Assembly (NCBI RefSeq): GCF_022496765.1
Contig: NZ_VANV01000002.1
Location: 186,001-250,000, forward strand
From: Acidaminobacter sp. JC074
GTDB lineage: Bacteria; Bacillota; Clostridia; Peptostreptococcales; Acidaminobacteraceae
Direction of reading: 5' to 3'
DNA: 64,000 nucleotides
Positions within the stretch are counted from its first letter, which is position 1; each line of letters starts with the position of its first letter. Shown here piece after piece: positions 23,566-31,294 of the stretch. The notes under the pieces are model-generated. The model made no database searches, was not told where the DNA came from, and was given only the letters and a program-made list of their open reading frames with translations. The translations under genes were made by a program, and so were the position numbers.

Positions 23566-25440
23566 ATGAAAAAAGTGTTGTTATTATTGCTAATGATATG
23601 CTTGATAGGCTGTCAAAGTGAATCAAAAGAAAATACTGTAATTGAAGAAGAGATTGCCGAAAACATCATCGATTACGGAGGAATCAGGGATTTTGTAAAT
23701 GTGTTTGAAAGTCATCAACATGCGGATAGAATCTATACTTCTGATAGTAATGAGGACTATATTGTTATTGGTTCTACTGATGGTAGCATTTCTCTATGGG
23801 ACCACAGTGGTCAACTTATACATCATAAATCCCTTTATACGAAGGGTGTTGAAGAAGTAGAAATACATAATGCTATTTATAGCATAAGTGATGATAATCA
23901 GTTGATTAAAACAGATTTAGAGTCATTTGATAGCTTGATTATTTATGAAGGTATAACAAAGGAGTTTAATATCAGTAACGACTTAAGTTACGTTGCAATC
24001 TCAGATGGTAATTCAGTAAAAGTATTTGATTTGAGTTCGTTTGAATTAATATCTTCATTTGATTGGACTTCAGGCTGTTTTGATGTTCGGTTTGGTCCCA
24101 ATAATGACTTTATATATTGTGTGGGGCATGAAGGTAAGGTAGAAAAATATAACATAATGAGTGGACAAGTAGTCATGAATTATAAAGGTTTGAGTTTTGA
24201 TGTTCACTGTTTGGAGATTACAGAAGACGGCGCTTACCTAGTAGCAGGAGGAACAGATTCAAATGTGGCCATATGGAAAGAGGATGGTAGTCTTATTAAG
24301 AAGTATCGACATATGGATGGTTTGTATGATCTAGCTATATCATTAGATGAAAAATATGTGGCCTCGGTAGGTGTTGATAAGTCCGTCAATATTGTAGAAC
24401 TTGAGAACGGCAAACATGTAAAAAGAATAAACTTTGATGATGAACTTCACACTGTTACATTTACCAGTGATGGTCTTGTTACAGGTGGTTATGATGATAC
24501 TGTTTATTTTATCGGAAACAAGGTTTTATCAGACCTGTCTATAATAGGACTAGAAAATCTAGATCAAGTTGAAGAACTAAAAGTAATTTCTGCTCATAAT
24601 CAGGCTGGCTTTTGTCTGGCTCTTAGTCATGACGATAAGATTGTTGCCACTTCTAGTTTTGATAAGACGCTTAAGCTTTGGCATGTAAAATCGGGTAGAT
24701 TGCTAGATCAGGTTCAAGTAGATGAAATGGCTGTTGACATGGTCTTTACGGATGATGACCAAACACTGATCTACAAAGGTGAACAAGGTAAATTGTATTT
24801 TTACGACTTAGAAGGCAAAACCATGTCTTTTGTAGAGGATCAAGTTGGTAGTATTTCATTATCAAATGATAATAAAAAAATTGTCATTGGTAAAATTGGT
24901 GGTAACATAAAGTTATGTACCTATCCGGACTTGGATATAATTTCAAATTATCAAGCTTTAGATTATCCTATTTTTCAACTTGCTTTTTCAAATGATGATT
25001 CTAAAGTATTCTTCGCATATGCAGGGGCTACTGATGATTTTACTACAACAGCATTAGATGCAAAATCATTTGAGAAACTTTATTCAACTAGAGGACATGA
25101 TGGTTATAATTATGATATAAAAGTTAGTGATAAATACCTCATTACATGTGGTGCAGACCATAACATTGCCTATTGGGATATACATGATGGTAATCTTAAT
25201 AAATTATTAGATGACCATTCTGGCAAGGTAATGGATGTATTTATATCAAGAGATAAAAGTTGGATGGTGTCTTGTAGTGCGCATGGCAGAACCATGAGAT
25301 TATGGGATTTTCAGTCTGGTAAACTTATCAAGACATTTAGACCGGGAACAGAGGTACAAGGAGTTGTTATTTCTAAAGATGAGACATACATTAGCACGAT
25401 TGGTGTAGATGGAAAGGTTAGAATATATGGAATTGAATAA
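23566..25440 (+). CDS. WD40-repeat lipoprotein
   Basis: 624 residues. A lipoprotein signal (MKKVLLLLLMICLIGC) ends at Cys16, so the protein is exported and lipid-anchored. The remainder is a series of WD40/beta-propeller repeats, clear in units such as SISLWDHSGQLI, NVAIWKEDGSLIKKY, TLKLWHVKSGRLL, NIAYWDIHDGNL and TMRLWDFQSGKLIKTF; two seven-bladed propellers would fit the length. Such proteins are scaffolds for protein contacts. GAAAGGGGTGGG precedes the ATG. Its end overlaps the next gene by 14 bp. Confidence 0.9.
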   Translation: MKKVLLLLLMICLIGCQSESKENTVIEEEIAENIIDYGGIRDFVNVFESHQHADRIYTSDSNEDYIVIGSTDGSISLWDHSGQLIHHKSLYTKGVEEVEIHNAIYSISDDNQLIKTDLESFDSLIIYEGITKEFNISNDLSYVAISDGNSVKVFDLSSFELISSFDWTSGCFDVRFGPNNDFIYCVGHEGKVEKYNIMSGQVVMNYKGLSFDVHCLEITEDGAYLVAGGTDSNVAIWKEDGSLIKKYRHMDGLYDLAISLDEKYVASVGVDKSVNIVELENGKHVKRINFDDELHTVTFTSDGLVTGGYDDTVYFIGNKVLSDLSIIGLENLDQVEELKVISAHNQAGFCLALSHDDKIVATSSFDKTLKLWHVKSGRLLDQVQVDEMAVDMVFTDDDQTLIYKGEQGKLYFYDLEGKTMSFVEDQVGSISLSNDNKKIVIGKIGGNIKLCTYPDLDIISNYQALDYPIFQLAFSNDDSKVFFAYAGATDDFTTTALDAKSFEKLYSTRGHDGYNYDIKVSDKYLITCGADHNIAYWDIHDGNLNKLLDDHSGKVMDVFISRDKSWMVSCSAHGRTMRLWDFQSGKLIKTFRPGTEVQGVVISKDETYISTIGVDGKVRIYGIE

Positions 25441-26386
25441 ATATAGAGATATAGCATTGAGTGCTATAAATATGTATGATTTTAAGTCATCTCAAATAGA
25501 GTTTTTAGTGGAAGAAACAAATGTTATCTATAAGGTGCATACTAAAGAAGGTGACTACGCACTGAAAATATTTGAGGAAGCCTCTTCTTGTCTTGAAGAT
25601 AATAAAGCAGAAGCTTATTTTCTTGACTTGGTAGACAAGAAGACAAACTTATCTTTCCCTAAACTTGTTAAAAATAAGGAAGGCTGTTCTGTCACCAGTG
25701 TTTACTGTGATTCTGAAGACATTTATAAACGTATCATGATTTATAAGTGGATGGCAGGAAAAGATCATGATAAACGTGAATCTATTAGAAGCTTTGAAAC
25801 ACTTGGTGAAACTCTAGCTAAACTGCATGAGGCAACTTTTGGAGAAGCTTTACATGACTTAAAACCCAAGCGTTGGAATAAGGTCTTCTTTTACAAGGAT
25901 GAAGTAGCCGTTTATCATAAAATAAAGTATGAAAATTTTATAGACAAAGAGTTGAAGAGGCTTCTAGACAAGATCATTCCAATCTTAAATGAGTCATTAG
26001 ATAAAATCTATTGTATGTATGACAGCCAATTGATACATGGCGATCTAAATCCTTGGAATATAAAAGTATCTGAAGATGATCTATTCTTAATAGACTATGA
26101 AGAAGCTATGTTAGGTTGTCCACTGCATGATCTTGCGACCTTACTTTATTACTATACCCATCATAATAAATGGTCTTATGATGAGGTCAAAGACGCATTT
26201 ATAAGAGGTTATCATAGATTGCGGGAGTTTGACTTTAACGATGATTTAATTGAGGATTTGATTATTGCCAGACGTGTCAATTTCATCAATTATGTCCTTA
26301 TCATTAGAGAAAACCCGAGGGATTTTATTAATAAGAGTGTGCCATTATTAAAGGCTTATCTGAATAAAAGAGGCTTGTATGAATAA
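25427..26386 (+). CDS. Aminoglycoside-phosphotransferase/choline-kinase-fold protein
   Basis: 319 residues from ATG at 25427, with AAAGG nine bases upstream; an in-frame ATG at 25409 lacks a good ribosome site. The kinase-like fold is shown by LIHGDLNPWN at residues 202-211 (catalytic Asp206) and the metal-binding Asp223 in LIDYEEA, plus YALKIFE for the ATP lysine. The family (APH, homoserine kinase II, CotS-like) phosphorylates small hydroxyl compounds. The WD40 gene ends inside it and the next gene starts inside its end, so the three genes form one operon; resistance is not a likely role in this context. Confidence 0.85.
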   Translation: MELNKYRDIALSAINMYDFKSSQIEFLVEETNVIYKVHTKEGDYALKIFEEASSCLEDNKAEAYFLDLVDKKTNLSFPKLVKNKEGCSVTSVYCDSEDIYKRIMIYKWMAGKDHDKRESIRSFETLGETLAKLHEATFGEALHDLKPKRWNKVFFYKDEVAVYHKIKYENFIDKELKRLLDKIIPILNESLDKIYCMYDSQLIHGDLNPWNIKVSEDDLFLIDYEEAMLGCPLHDLATLLYYYTHHNKWSYDEVKDAFIRGYHRLREFDFNDDLIEDLIIARRVNFINYVLIIRENPRDFINKSVPLLKAYLNKRGLYE

Positions 26387-27125
26387 GTATTATAAGGCTT
26401 TCAAACAAGATGCGGTCTTAAATTTAGATGTGGACGGTTTTATTAAGAAATCGATTTTATCTTTTGAATCATATTTAAAGGCTGTAAGTCAAGCATTTGA
26501 GGATTGTTATGACTTATATATTGATAACCTAATAGAGCAACTGCCAAAAGGTCAGGATCTGCATTCTAGCTATAAAAGTTACATGATGTCTTTGCTAGAG
26601 CATAAAGGCGACACTGTAACAGCAGATAGTTTTCATAAAATGCGACTGCTCCCTCAGTATTTAAGACTTGAATGTTTGGTGGACATTGTCGGTAGAACAG
26701 CTGCTGTTAACTTTACAAGGGCTTATTTGGACCAAATGATTTTCAAATTGCCAAAAAGACAAGACGCGCCAAAGTCCATTAATCAACTTAGGATTATGCA
26801 AGTTGATTTTAATATCCAAGGTGGTGATATGGACTGGATTGGTATCAGGTTAAATGACCAAGCGTATTGTAACATTGTGACCAAGTGCCGTATATGTGAC
26901 ATCTTTAAAACATATGATTCAGAACTTATTGAGCTTCTAGCATGTTATCCTGATTTTGCCATGTTTAAGGCAATAAATCCTCATTTTGTATTAACAAGAG
27001 ATCAAACTCTGATTGGAGGTGGCATTTATTGTGACGCCTGTTATCACGATGATCGATTAGACTTCAAACATCCTTCCCCAGGGTGGATTAAGAAACAGAT
27101 GTCAGATTACCTACAGATGTTTTGA
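26379..27125 (+). CDS. ATC-hydrolase-like protein (PF14196-type)
   Basis: 248 residues, soluble, no signal peptide. The C-terminal half has the pattern seen in L-2-amino-thiazoline-4-carboxylate hydrolase-like proteins: CRICDIFKTYDSELIELLACYPDF, NPHFVLTRDQTLIGGGIYCDACYHDD, with paired Cys residues. The N-terminal half is helical (FESYLKAVSQAFEDCYD). True members open a thiazoline ring in cysteine metabolism, but most relatives are uncharacterised. It overlaps the kinase-like gene by 8 bp, so the reaction may involve the product of that kinase. Confidence 0.55.
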   Translation: MNKYYKAFKQDAVLNLDVDGFIKKSILSFESYLKAVSQAFEDCYDLYIDNLIEQLPKGQDLHSSYKSYMMSLLEHKGDTVTADSFHKMRLLPQYLRLECLVDIVGRTAAVNFTRAYLDQMIFKLPKRQDAPKSINQLRIMQVDFNIQGGDMDWIGIRLNDQAYCNIVTKCRICDIFKTYDSELIELLACYPDFAMFKAINPHFVLTRDQTLIGGGIYCDACYHDDRLDFKHPSPGWIKKQMSDYLQMF

Positions 27126-27167
27126 TATTGCACATAAAGGGTATAAATGTAAAGAGGAGATGATAGT

Positions 27168-27491
27168 ATGAAAGTGAACTTAGATCATAACCTTGTTGAC
27201 TATATGCACCATCACCACCATGATATCTTAACATTAACCCTTATGACAGACGTACATAACATTTATTCTTATGGTATTACTAAATATCCAGTGATCAATT
27301 ACAGAAAGCCTAGGAATATGGATTTGTATGATACCTATCAAGTGGATGATATCACAGTATATGTTGCTAAAAATGTTGAAGCTGTTAATGATGAGTTGCA
27401 GTTTGTTGATAAGAAGACTTGGCGCTTCCACAGATGTCAGGTGCAGGGAGTTAAGTACAATTACGATCCTACAACCAAAATGAAACACTAA
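27168..27491 (+). CDS. Small His-rich protein of unknown function
   Basis: 107 residues, not recognised. It begins MKVNLDHNLVDYMHHHHHD: five consecutive His near the N-terminus, a plausible metal-binding site, followed by a beta-rich stretch (ILTLTLMTDVHNIYSYGITKYPVINY) and a basic end. AGAGGAG precedes the ATG and a terminator follows directly. The H-rich head plus LTLTL resembles the start of the DUF1292 protein at 21816, though the rest does not. Codon use is like its neighbours, so it is a genuine gene, not a vector tag. Confidence 0.7.
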   Translation: MKVNLDHNLVDYMHHHHHDILTLTLMTDVHNIYSYGITKYPVINYRKPRNMDLYDTYQVDDITVYVAKNVEAVNDELQFVDKKTWRFHRCQVQGVKYNYDPTTKMKH

Positions 27492-27520
27492 AAAGTCTGT
27501 TTATCAGGCTTTTTCTTTTT
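27490..27520 (+). terminator. Intrinsic terminator
   Basis: AAAAAGTCTG / CAGGCTTTTT with a 5-nt loop and a T-rich tail. Confidence 0.85.
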
Positions 27521-27590
27521 ATGGAGAATTTAAGATAAAATAAAAGTAATAATTAAAGCCTACTGGGGTATAGAAATTTTGAGGTGTTCT

Positions 27591-28403
27591 ATGGAAAAAT
27601 TAAGTATTGGTAAAATGGCAAAACTCAATCAAGTAACTGTGCAAACCCTAAGACATTATGACAAGATGGGACTTTTAAAACCAGTGATTGTTGATGAGAT
27701 TTCAAATTACAGGTATTACACGATAGACCAATGTGCTCGTCTGGATATGATTCAATACATGAAATGTCTTGGTATGTCTTTAGAAGCTATTAAAAATCAG
27801 TTGGATGCTAAAAATATTAAAGACTTAGATGATATTTTGAGTAACCAAGAAAAGTGGATAGAGGAAGAGCTCAAGGGCCTAAGAGATATGAAAAAGGCAG
27901 TTAAAGGTTACCGCGACAATATATCAAGATACAGGTCGGCGCCAAAACTAGGAGAAATCTATATTGAGGAACTTGAAGAGAGAAATGTTTATGTTCATGA
28001 CACTGGGATCAACTTTTATGAAAATGATATTTCCACTTGGGAGTATATGATCAGGTCTTTAAAAGAGCAAGTCAAGCTTGACCATCTTCCCATGGTAAAG
28101 TTTTGTAATGTGGGTTCTATATTAAGGCATGATAAGCTGGTCAACAAAGATTTCTATTCCTCTGAAATATTTATATTTGTTGACTCAATGGAATCAAATG
28201 AAACCATAAGGTCAGGTAAGTATCTAACCTTGTATTTTGAAAACTTCTATGATGAAGTTATGTATGCTGAAAAGCTTTTGAATTATGCTAAAAAACATAA
28301 TTATGTCTTGATAGGTGATTATATATGTGAAGTAGTTGTGGAACTGCCTGTTTTTGAAAATAGACAAAAGATGTTTATTAAAATTCAAGTACCAATTAAA
28401 TGA
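27591..28403 (+). CDS. MerR family regulator with GyrI-like effector domain
   Basis: 270 residues. The ATG at 27591 follows GAGGTG. Residues 3-70 are a MerR winged helix-turn-helix (LSIGKMAKLNQVTVQTLRHYDKMGLLKPV, SNYRYYTIDQCARL), then a long dimerisation coiled coil to about residue 120, and a C-terminal GyrI/SOUL-like ligand domain (YVHDTGINFYEND to the end), as in BmrR. MerR proteins activate promoters with an overlong 19-bp spacer. Exactly such a promoter lies at 28411-28441, 8 bp after this gene, upstream of the AOR operon, which makes that operon its probable target. Confidence 0.9.
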   Translation: MEKLSIGKMAKLNQVTVQTLRHYDKMGLLKPVIVDEISNYRYYTIDQCARLDMIQYMKCLGMSLEAIKNQLDAKNIKDLDDILSNQEKWIEEELKGLRDMKKAVKGYRDNISRYRSAPKLGEIYIEELEERNVYVHDTGINFYENDISTWEYMIRSLKEQVKLDHLPMVKFCNVGSILRHDKLVNKDFYSSEIFIFVDSMESNETIRSGKYLTLYFENFYDEVMYAEKLLNYAKKHNYVLIGDYICEVVVELPVFENRQKMFIKIQVPIK

Positions 28404-28410
28404 TGAAGCC

Positions 28411-28441
28411 TTGACTCTATTGTAAGAGTAGAGTTTATAAT
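28411..28441 (+). promoter_or_regulatory. MerR-type promoter (19-bp spacer) of the AOR operon
   Basis: TTGACT (28411-28416), 19-bp spacer, TATAAT (28436-28441). The spacer region carries the inverted repeat ACTCTA-N9-TAGAGT (28414-28419 / 28429-28434), centred between the two boxes. This is the hallmark of MerR-activated promoters, where the protein untwists the DNA to bring -35 and -10 into phase. Confidence 0.85.
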
Positions 28442-28460
28442 GGTCTTAGAAGTGGATACA

Positions 28461-28543
28461 ACTCCGAGTTCTATAGGCCTACAGGGTATATAGGATCGAT
28501 AGGGTTGATTTAGCAATGAATCAGCCTGCCGTTTGCAAAGGAG
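28461..28543 (+). ncRNA. Moco/Tuco-type riboswitch candidate in the AOR leader
   Basis: A compact folded leader. P1: CTCC (28462-28465) with GGAG (28540-28543). Next stem: TTCTATA (28469-28475) with TATAGGA (28489-28495), capped by GGCCTACAGGG. Third stem: GGTTGATT (28503-28510) with AATCAGCC (28519-28526), 8 bp, followed by TGCCGTTTGCAAAGG. The end, hairpin then CCTnCCGT...AAAGG, resembles the 3' part of the E. coli moaA Moco leader as I recall it, and the long internal P3 arm of that RNA is missing, which is the feature of the tungsten-cofactor (Tuco) variant. The downstream AOR needs exactly that cofactor. Confidence 0.65.
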
Positions 28544-28578
28544 ATCAATGTTTACATTGGTTTTTCTTTGCTTTTTTG
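28540..28578 (+). terminator. Regulated terminator overlapping riboswitch P1
   Basis: CAATG / CATTG (loop TTTA), extendable by G-U and A-U pairs using the GGAGAT that also forms the right strand of P1, followed by a T-rich tract (TTTTTCTTTGCTTTTTT). P1 and this hairpin exclude each other, so cofactor binding that stabilises P1 would favour read-through. Confidence 0.5.
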
Positions 28579-28592
28579 TTGGGAGGGATGTT

Positions 28593-28823
28593 ATGGAAGT
28601 GACGATTGAAGTCTCTGGTTTGATAGAAAAAGCCTTAGGTTGTAAGGAAAAGACTATGGATATACCAGAGAAGACAACAGTTAAAGAACTTATTCAGCTA
28701 CTTGATGTAAGAATAAATGAAAGCTGGTTGGTGATTTCGGTTAACGGACAGACAATTTCAAAGAATGCTGTCTTATCAGAAATGGATAGAGTGAAGATAC
28801 TGCCTATTTGTGGTGGGGGATAG
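28593..28823 (+). CDS. moaD: MoaD/ThiS-family sulfur carrier protein
   Basis: 76 residues from ATG at 28593, chosen because GGGAGGG stands 5 bases upstream; the frame is open back into the leader. It has a ubiquitin-like beta-grasp pattern (VTIEVSGLIEKALGCKEKTMDIPEKTTVKELIQLL, WLVISVNGQTISKNAVLSEMDRVKILP) and ends in Gly-Gly-Gly, the C-terminal glycine that becomes a thiocarboxylate. MoaD-like carriers supply the dithiolene sulfur of molybdopterin/tungstopterin. It is the first gene after the riboswitch candidate and ends 8 bp before the ferredoxin gene. Confidence 0.88.
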   Translation: MEVTIEVSGLIEKALGCKEKTMDIPEKTTVKELIQLLDVRINESWLVISVNGQTISKNAVLSEMDRVKILPICGGG

Positions 28824-28831
28824 GAGGCCTA

Positions 28832-29233
28832 ATGAAAGCAGGTAGAATTAAAATCAATGTAAACAGGAATGCGTGTCAGGGATGCAGAGTATGTGAAAGT
28901 GTCTGCAGCCTCGCTCATTTCGGAAAAATCAATCCTAATGGAACAGGTATTAAGATAAGAGAGAAGGCTGAGCTAGGAAGTTTCATGCAAACAGTATGTC
29001 AGCAGTGTATTGACGTGCCATGTGCTGAAGCTTGTAACAATAATGTGATTGTAAGAGATAGGTATTCAGGTGCTGTTACTATTGGTGATGGCTGTGTAGG
29101 ATGCGGCGATTGCAAAGAAGCATGCCCAATTGATGCTATTCAAATGATGGACAATCAGGCGGTTAAGTGTGATTTGTGCGGTGGTTTGCCAAAATGTGTA
29201 GAAGCTTGTCCGCGACAAGTATTGAGTTGGTAA
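28832..29233 (+). CDS. Four-cluster [4Fe-4S] ferredoxin, AOR electron-transfer subunit
   Basis: 133 residues from ATG at 28832, behind AGGAGG. Four Cys groups are visible: CQGCRVCESVC, CQQCIDVPCAEAC, CVGCGDCKEAC and CDLCGGLPKCVEAC. The pattern is that of the HycB/DmsB-type polyferredoxin family, here shortened, enough for up to four clusters. It sits between moaD and aor with 9 bp to the AOR start, so it is the likely electron acceptor or partner subunit of the AOR. Confidence 0.93.
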   Translation: MKAGRIKINVNRNACQGCRVCESVCSLAHFGKINPNGTGIKIREKAELGSFMQTVCQQCIDVPCAEACNNNVIVRDRYSGAVTIGDGCVGCGDCKEACPIDAIQMMDNQAVKCDLCGGLPKCVEACPRQVLSW

Positions 29234-29242
29234 GGGGGCCAT

Positions 29243-31105
29243 ATGAAAGCATATAAGAATTGTGAGTTAAGAATAAATCTAAAAGAAAAAACAATCAACA
29301 AGAAGCCTTTGAATCAAGATTACATCCAAAAGTATATGGGGGGAGAAGGTTATGGTATGGCTCTTATGTGGGATGAAATGAACCATACAATTGATCCCTT
29401 AGATGAAGCCAACATTTTAAGCTTTAATACTGGCCCTTTAACAGGCACACCAGCACCTTCTGCTTCTAGGACAAGTGTGGTCTTTATCTCGCCTCTTACT
29501 GGCTCCATAGGGGCATCGAATATGGGCAGCCGTTTTGGGGCGGAACTCAAATTTGCCGGTTATGATTCTATCATATTCGAATCTGCGTCTTCAGAGCCTG
29601 TTTACTTATTTGTAGATGACGACAAGGTAAGCATAGAAGATGCAAAAGACTTATGGGGTAAAGTCACAAGAGAAACAACAGACATACTTAAAGATAGGCA
29701 TGGAAAGGACTATAAGGTAGTCTGTATTGGACCATCTGGTGAAAAACTCAACAAGCTGGCTGCAATATTTTCTGATGATTGTTTTGCCGGTCGTGGCGGT
29801 GCAGGTGCTGTGATGGGAAGTAAGAACTTAAAGGCAATTGTTGTTAAAGGAACAGGCTCTATAGATGTAGCTGAATCTGAAGCCTTTTTACAAATGACAA
29901 CAAAAGCCATAAAAGAACTTAAGTCAGAGGCTTATACTTGGGGACCGGTTCATGCATATGGTACGCCAGCATGGTTAGATGGTGCTAATGAGTTTGGCTT
30001 ACTTCCAGTAGATAACTTCCAAAAAAATAAAACTGATAAGCTGGATCCATTACTGCCAGCTAATCTGTGGAATGACCGTGAAAAGTTTGATGTGAAAAGA
30101 AGAACTTGTTATGCTTGTCAAATAGGTTGTCACAAGTATGTGGTAATGGGAGATGTAGAAGTTGGTGAACTTGAATATGAAACCATTGCTGCTTTTGGAC
30201 CAAGGTGTGGTGTTTACGACTATCAATCCATTGCCATGGCAAATTATTATACATCCATATATGGTATTGATACCATATCAGCCGGGGCAACGGTCGCTAC
30301 TGCAATGGAATGGTATGAAAAGGGCATTGTGACCAAAGAGGATTTAGATGGCCTTGAGCTGAATTTCGGAAATGGCCAGGCCATGGCTGAACTTGTTAGA
30401 AAGATGTGTTTGCGTGAAGGTTGCGGTGATTTGTTTGCAGATGGCTCTTACTGGGCAAGTAAGAAACTAGGTGAAGCATCCAAGGACCATGTTATGACTG
30501 TTAAGGGAATGGAGATCTCTGCGACAGATCCAAGAGGGGCAGTTTCCATGGCCATAGCCTTTGGCACCAGTGAAAGAGGCGCTTGTCATATGAGGCCATA
30601 TGCAGCATCCATTGATGGATTTGGCTATATTTACCCTGATTTAGATATCAACGAACCTAAGGATCCATTTAGTGAAGAAGAATCAAAAGAATGGTTAAAG
30701 GCAATTAAGGAATACTTTGTTGTGACAAACTTAATTGGACTTTGTGACTTTAATGTGATCAACACTGAAATGCAGCCTACAACAATGGCATCTTTGTATG
30801 AGCATGCAACTGGTCTTAAATGTGATAAAAGAGAACTTCTTTTAAAAGCTGAAAGGACCATCGCCCTTGAAAGAGCGCTTAATTACGATAGAGGCTTTAG
30901 GAGAAAAGATGATAAACTGCCTAAACGTTTTATGAAAGAACCCGCTTATGATGGACCACCTAAGGGTAGAACTATTGATATGGACAAGGCTTTAGACATG
31001 TTTTATCAAGCATGTGACTTTGATCTAGAAAAAGCGATACCAACTTATGCAAAATATGAAAAACTTGGTATGAAAGACATAGGCCAAGCCATATATATGA
31101 AGTAA
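29243..31105 (+). CDS. aor: Tungsten-type aldehyde:ferredoxin oxidoreductase
   Basis: 620 residues, the normal family length. The N-terminal domain shows the AOR hallmarks (YMGGEGYGMALMWDE, FNTGPLTGTPAPSASRTSV, GSRFGAELKFAGYDSI). The [4Fe-4S] ligands are Cys289, Cys292 and Cys296 (CYACQIGC) and Cys501 (IGLCDF), agreeing in spacing with characterised AORs. It oxidises aldehydes to acids, or reduces acids, with a bis-pterin tungsten (or molybdenum) cofactor and ferredoxin. Context supports this: sulfur carrier and polyferredoxin genes in the same operon, a Tuco-like leader and a MerR-type promoter. No clear terminator follows. Confidence 0.95.
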   Translation: MKAYKNCELRINLKEKTINKKPLNQDYIQKYMGGEGYGMALMWDEMNHTIDPLDEANILSFNTGPLTGTPAPSASRTSVVFISPLTGSIGASNMGSRFGAELKFAGYDSIIFESASSEPVYLFVDDDKVSIEDAKDLWGKVTRETTDILKDRHGKDYKVVCIGPSGEKLNKLAAIFSDDCFAGRGGAGAVMGSKNLKAIVVKGTGSIDVAESEAFLQMTTKAIKELKSEAYTWGPVHAYGTPAWLDGANEFGLLPVDNFQKNKTDKLDPLLPANLWNDREKFDVKRRTCYACQIGCHKYVVMGDVEVGELEYETIAAFGPRCGVYDYQSIAMANYYTSIYGIDTISAGATVATAMEWYEKGIVTKEDLDGLELNFGNGQAMAELVRKMCLREGCGDLFADGSYWASKKLGEASKDHVMTVKGMEISATDPRGAVSMAIAFGTSERGACHMRPYAASIDGFGYIYPDLDINEPKDPFSEEESKEWLKAIKEYFVVTNLIGLCDFNVINTEMQPTTMASLYEHATGLKCDKRELLLKAERTIALERALNYDRGFRRKDDKLPKRFMKEPAYDGPPKGRTIDMDKALDMFYQACDFDLEKAIPTYAKYEKLGMKDIGQAIYMK

Positions 31106-31172
31106 TCAGATCACTGCTTTTGTTGATTCTGACAGTTCATTCTGTGACTTTAAATAAATTTTAATTCTTAGA

Positions 31173-31201
31173 TAGACAATTGTATAAAAGTCATGTATAA
31201 T
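31173..31201 (+). promoter_or_regulatory. Promoter of the glycerol-3-phosphate dehydrogenase-like operon
   Basis: TAGACA (31173-31178), 17-bp spacer, TATAAT (31196-31201). The conserved leader motif GCAAGAGA begins 22 bp after the -10. Confidence 0.75.
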
Positions 31202-31222
31202 GAACTCGAATTTAATAAATAG

Positions 31223-31277
31223 GCAAGAGAATGAGAGCCGCACAGTAAACTAGCGTTTATTTGTGTGGCTTTTTTTG
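31223..31277 (+). ncRNA. GlpP-type antitermination leader A
   Basis: GCAAGAGAATGAGA (31223-31236) is followed at once by a long hairpin: AGCCGCACA (31236-31244) pairs with TGTGTGGCT (31262-31270), with an inner GTAAAC/GTTTAT stem, and ends in a T7 run. The leader lies between a good promoter and the first dehydrogenase gene, so it must be read through for expression. Leaders B (34871) and C (38478) share the first motif. A glpP antiterminator gene lies at 37899. Confidence 0.7.
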
Positions 31278-31294
31278 CGTGTGAGGGAGGAAAT

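Noticed and set aside
25740..26110. Antibiotic-resistance (APH) gene
   Set aside because: The kinase fold is real, but the operon partners and lack of close APH subclass motifs make a metabolic kinase more likely.
27201..27221. Penta-His run as a sign of engineered DNA
   Set aside because: It is in the middle of a native-looking gene with typical codon use, ribosome site and terminator, and no vector sequence is near.
28548..28592. ATG at 28548 as start of the MoaD-like protein
   Set aside because: It would add a hydrophobic Phe-rich extension encoded by the U-rich terminator tail; GGGAGGG favours 28593.
31265..31294. GTG start extending the GlpA-like protein by ten residues
   Set aside because: The codon is inside the leader terminator hairpin and has no ribosome site; the FAD motif normally starts a few residues after the Met.
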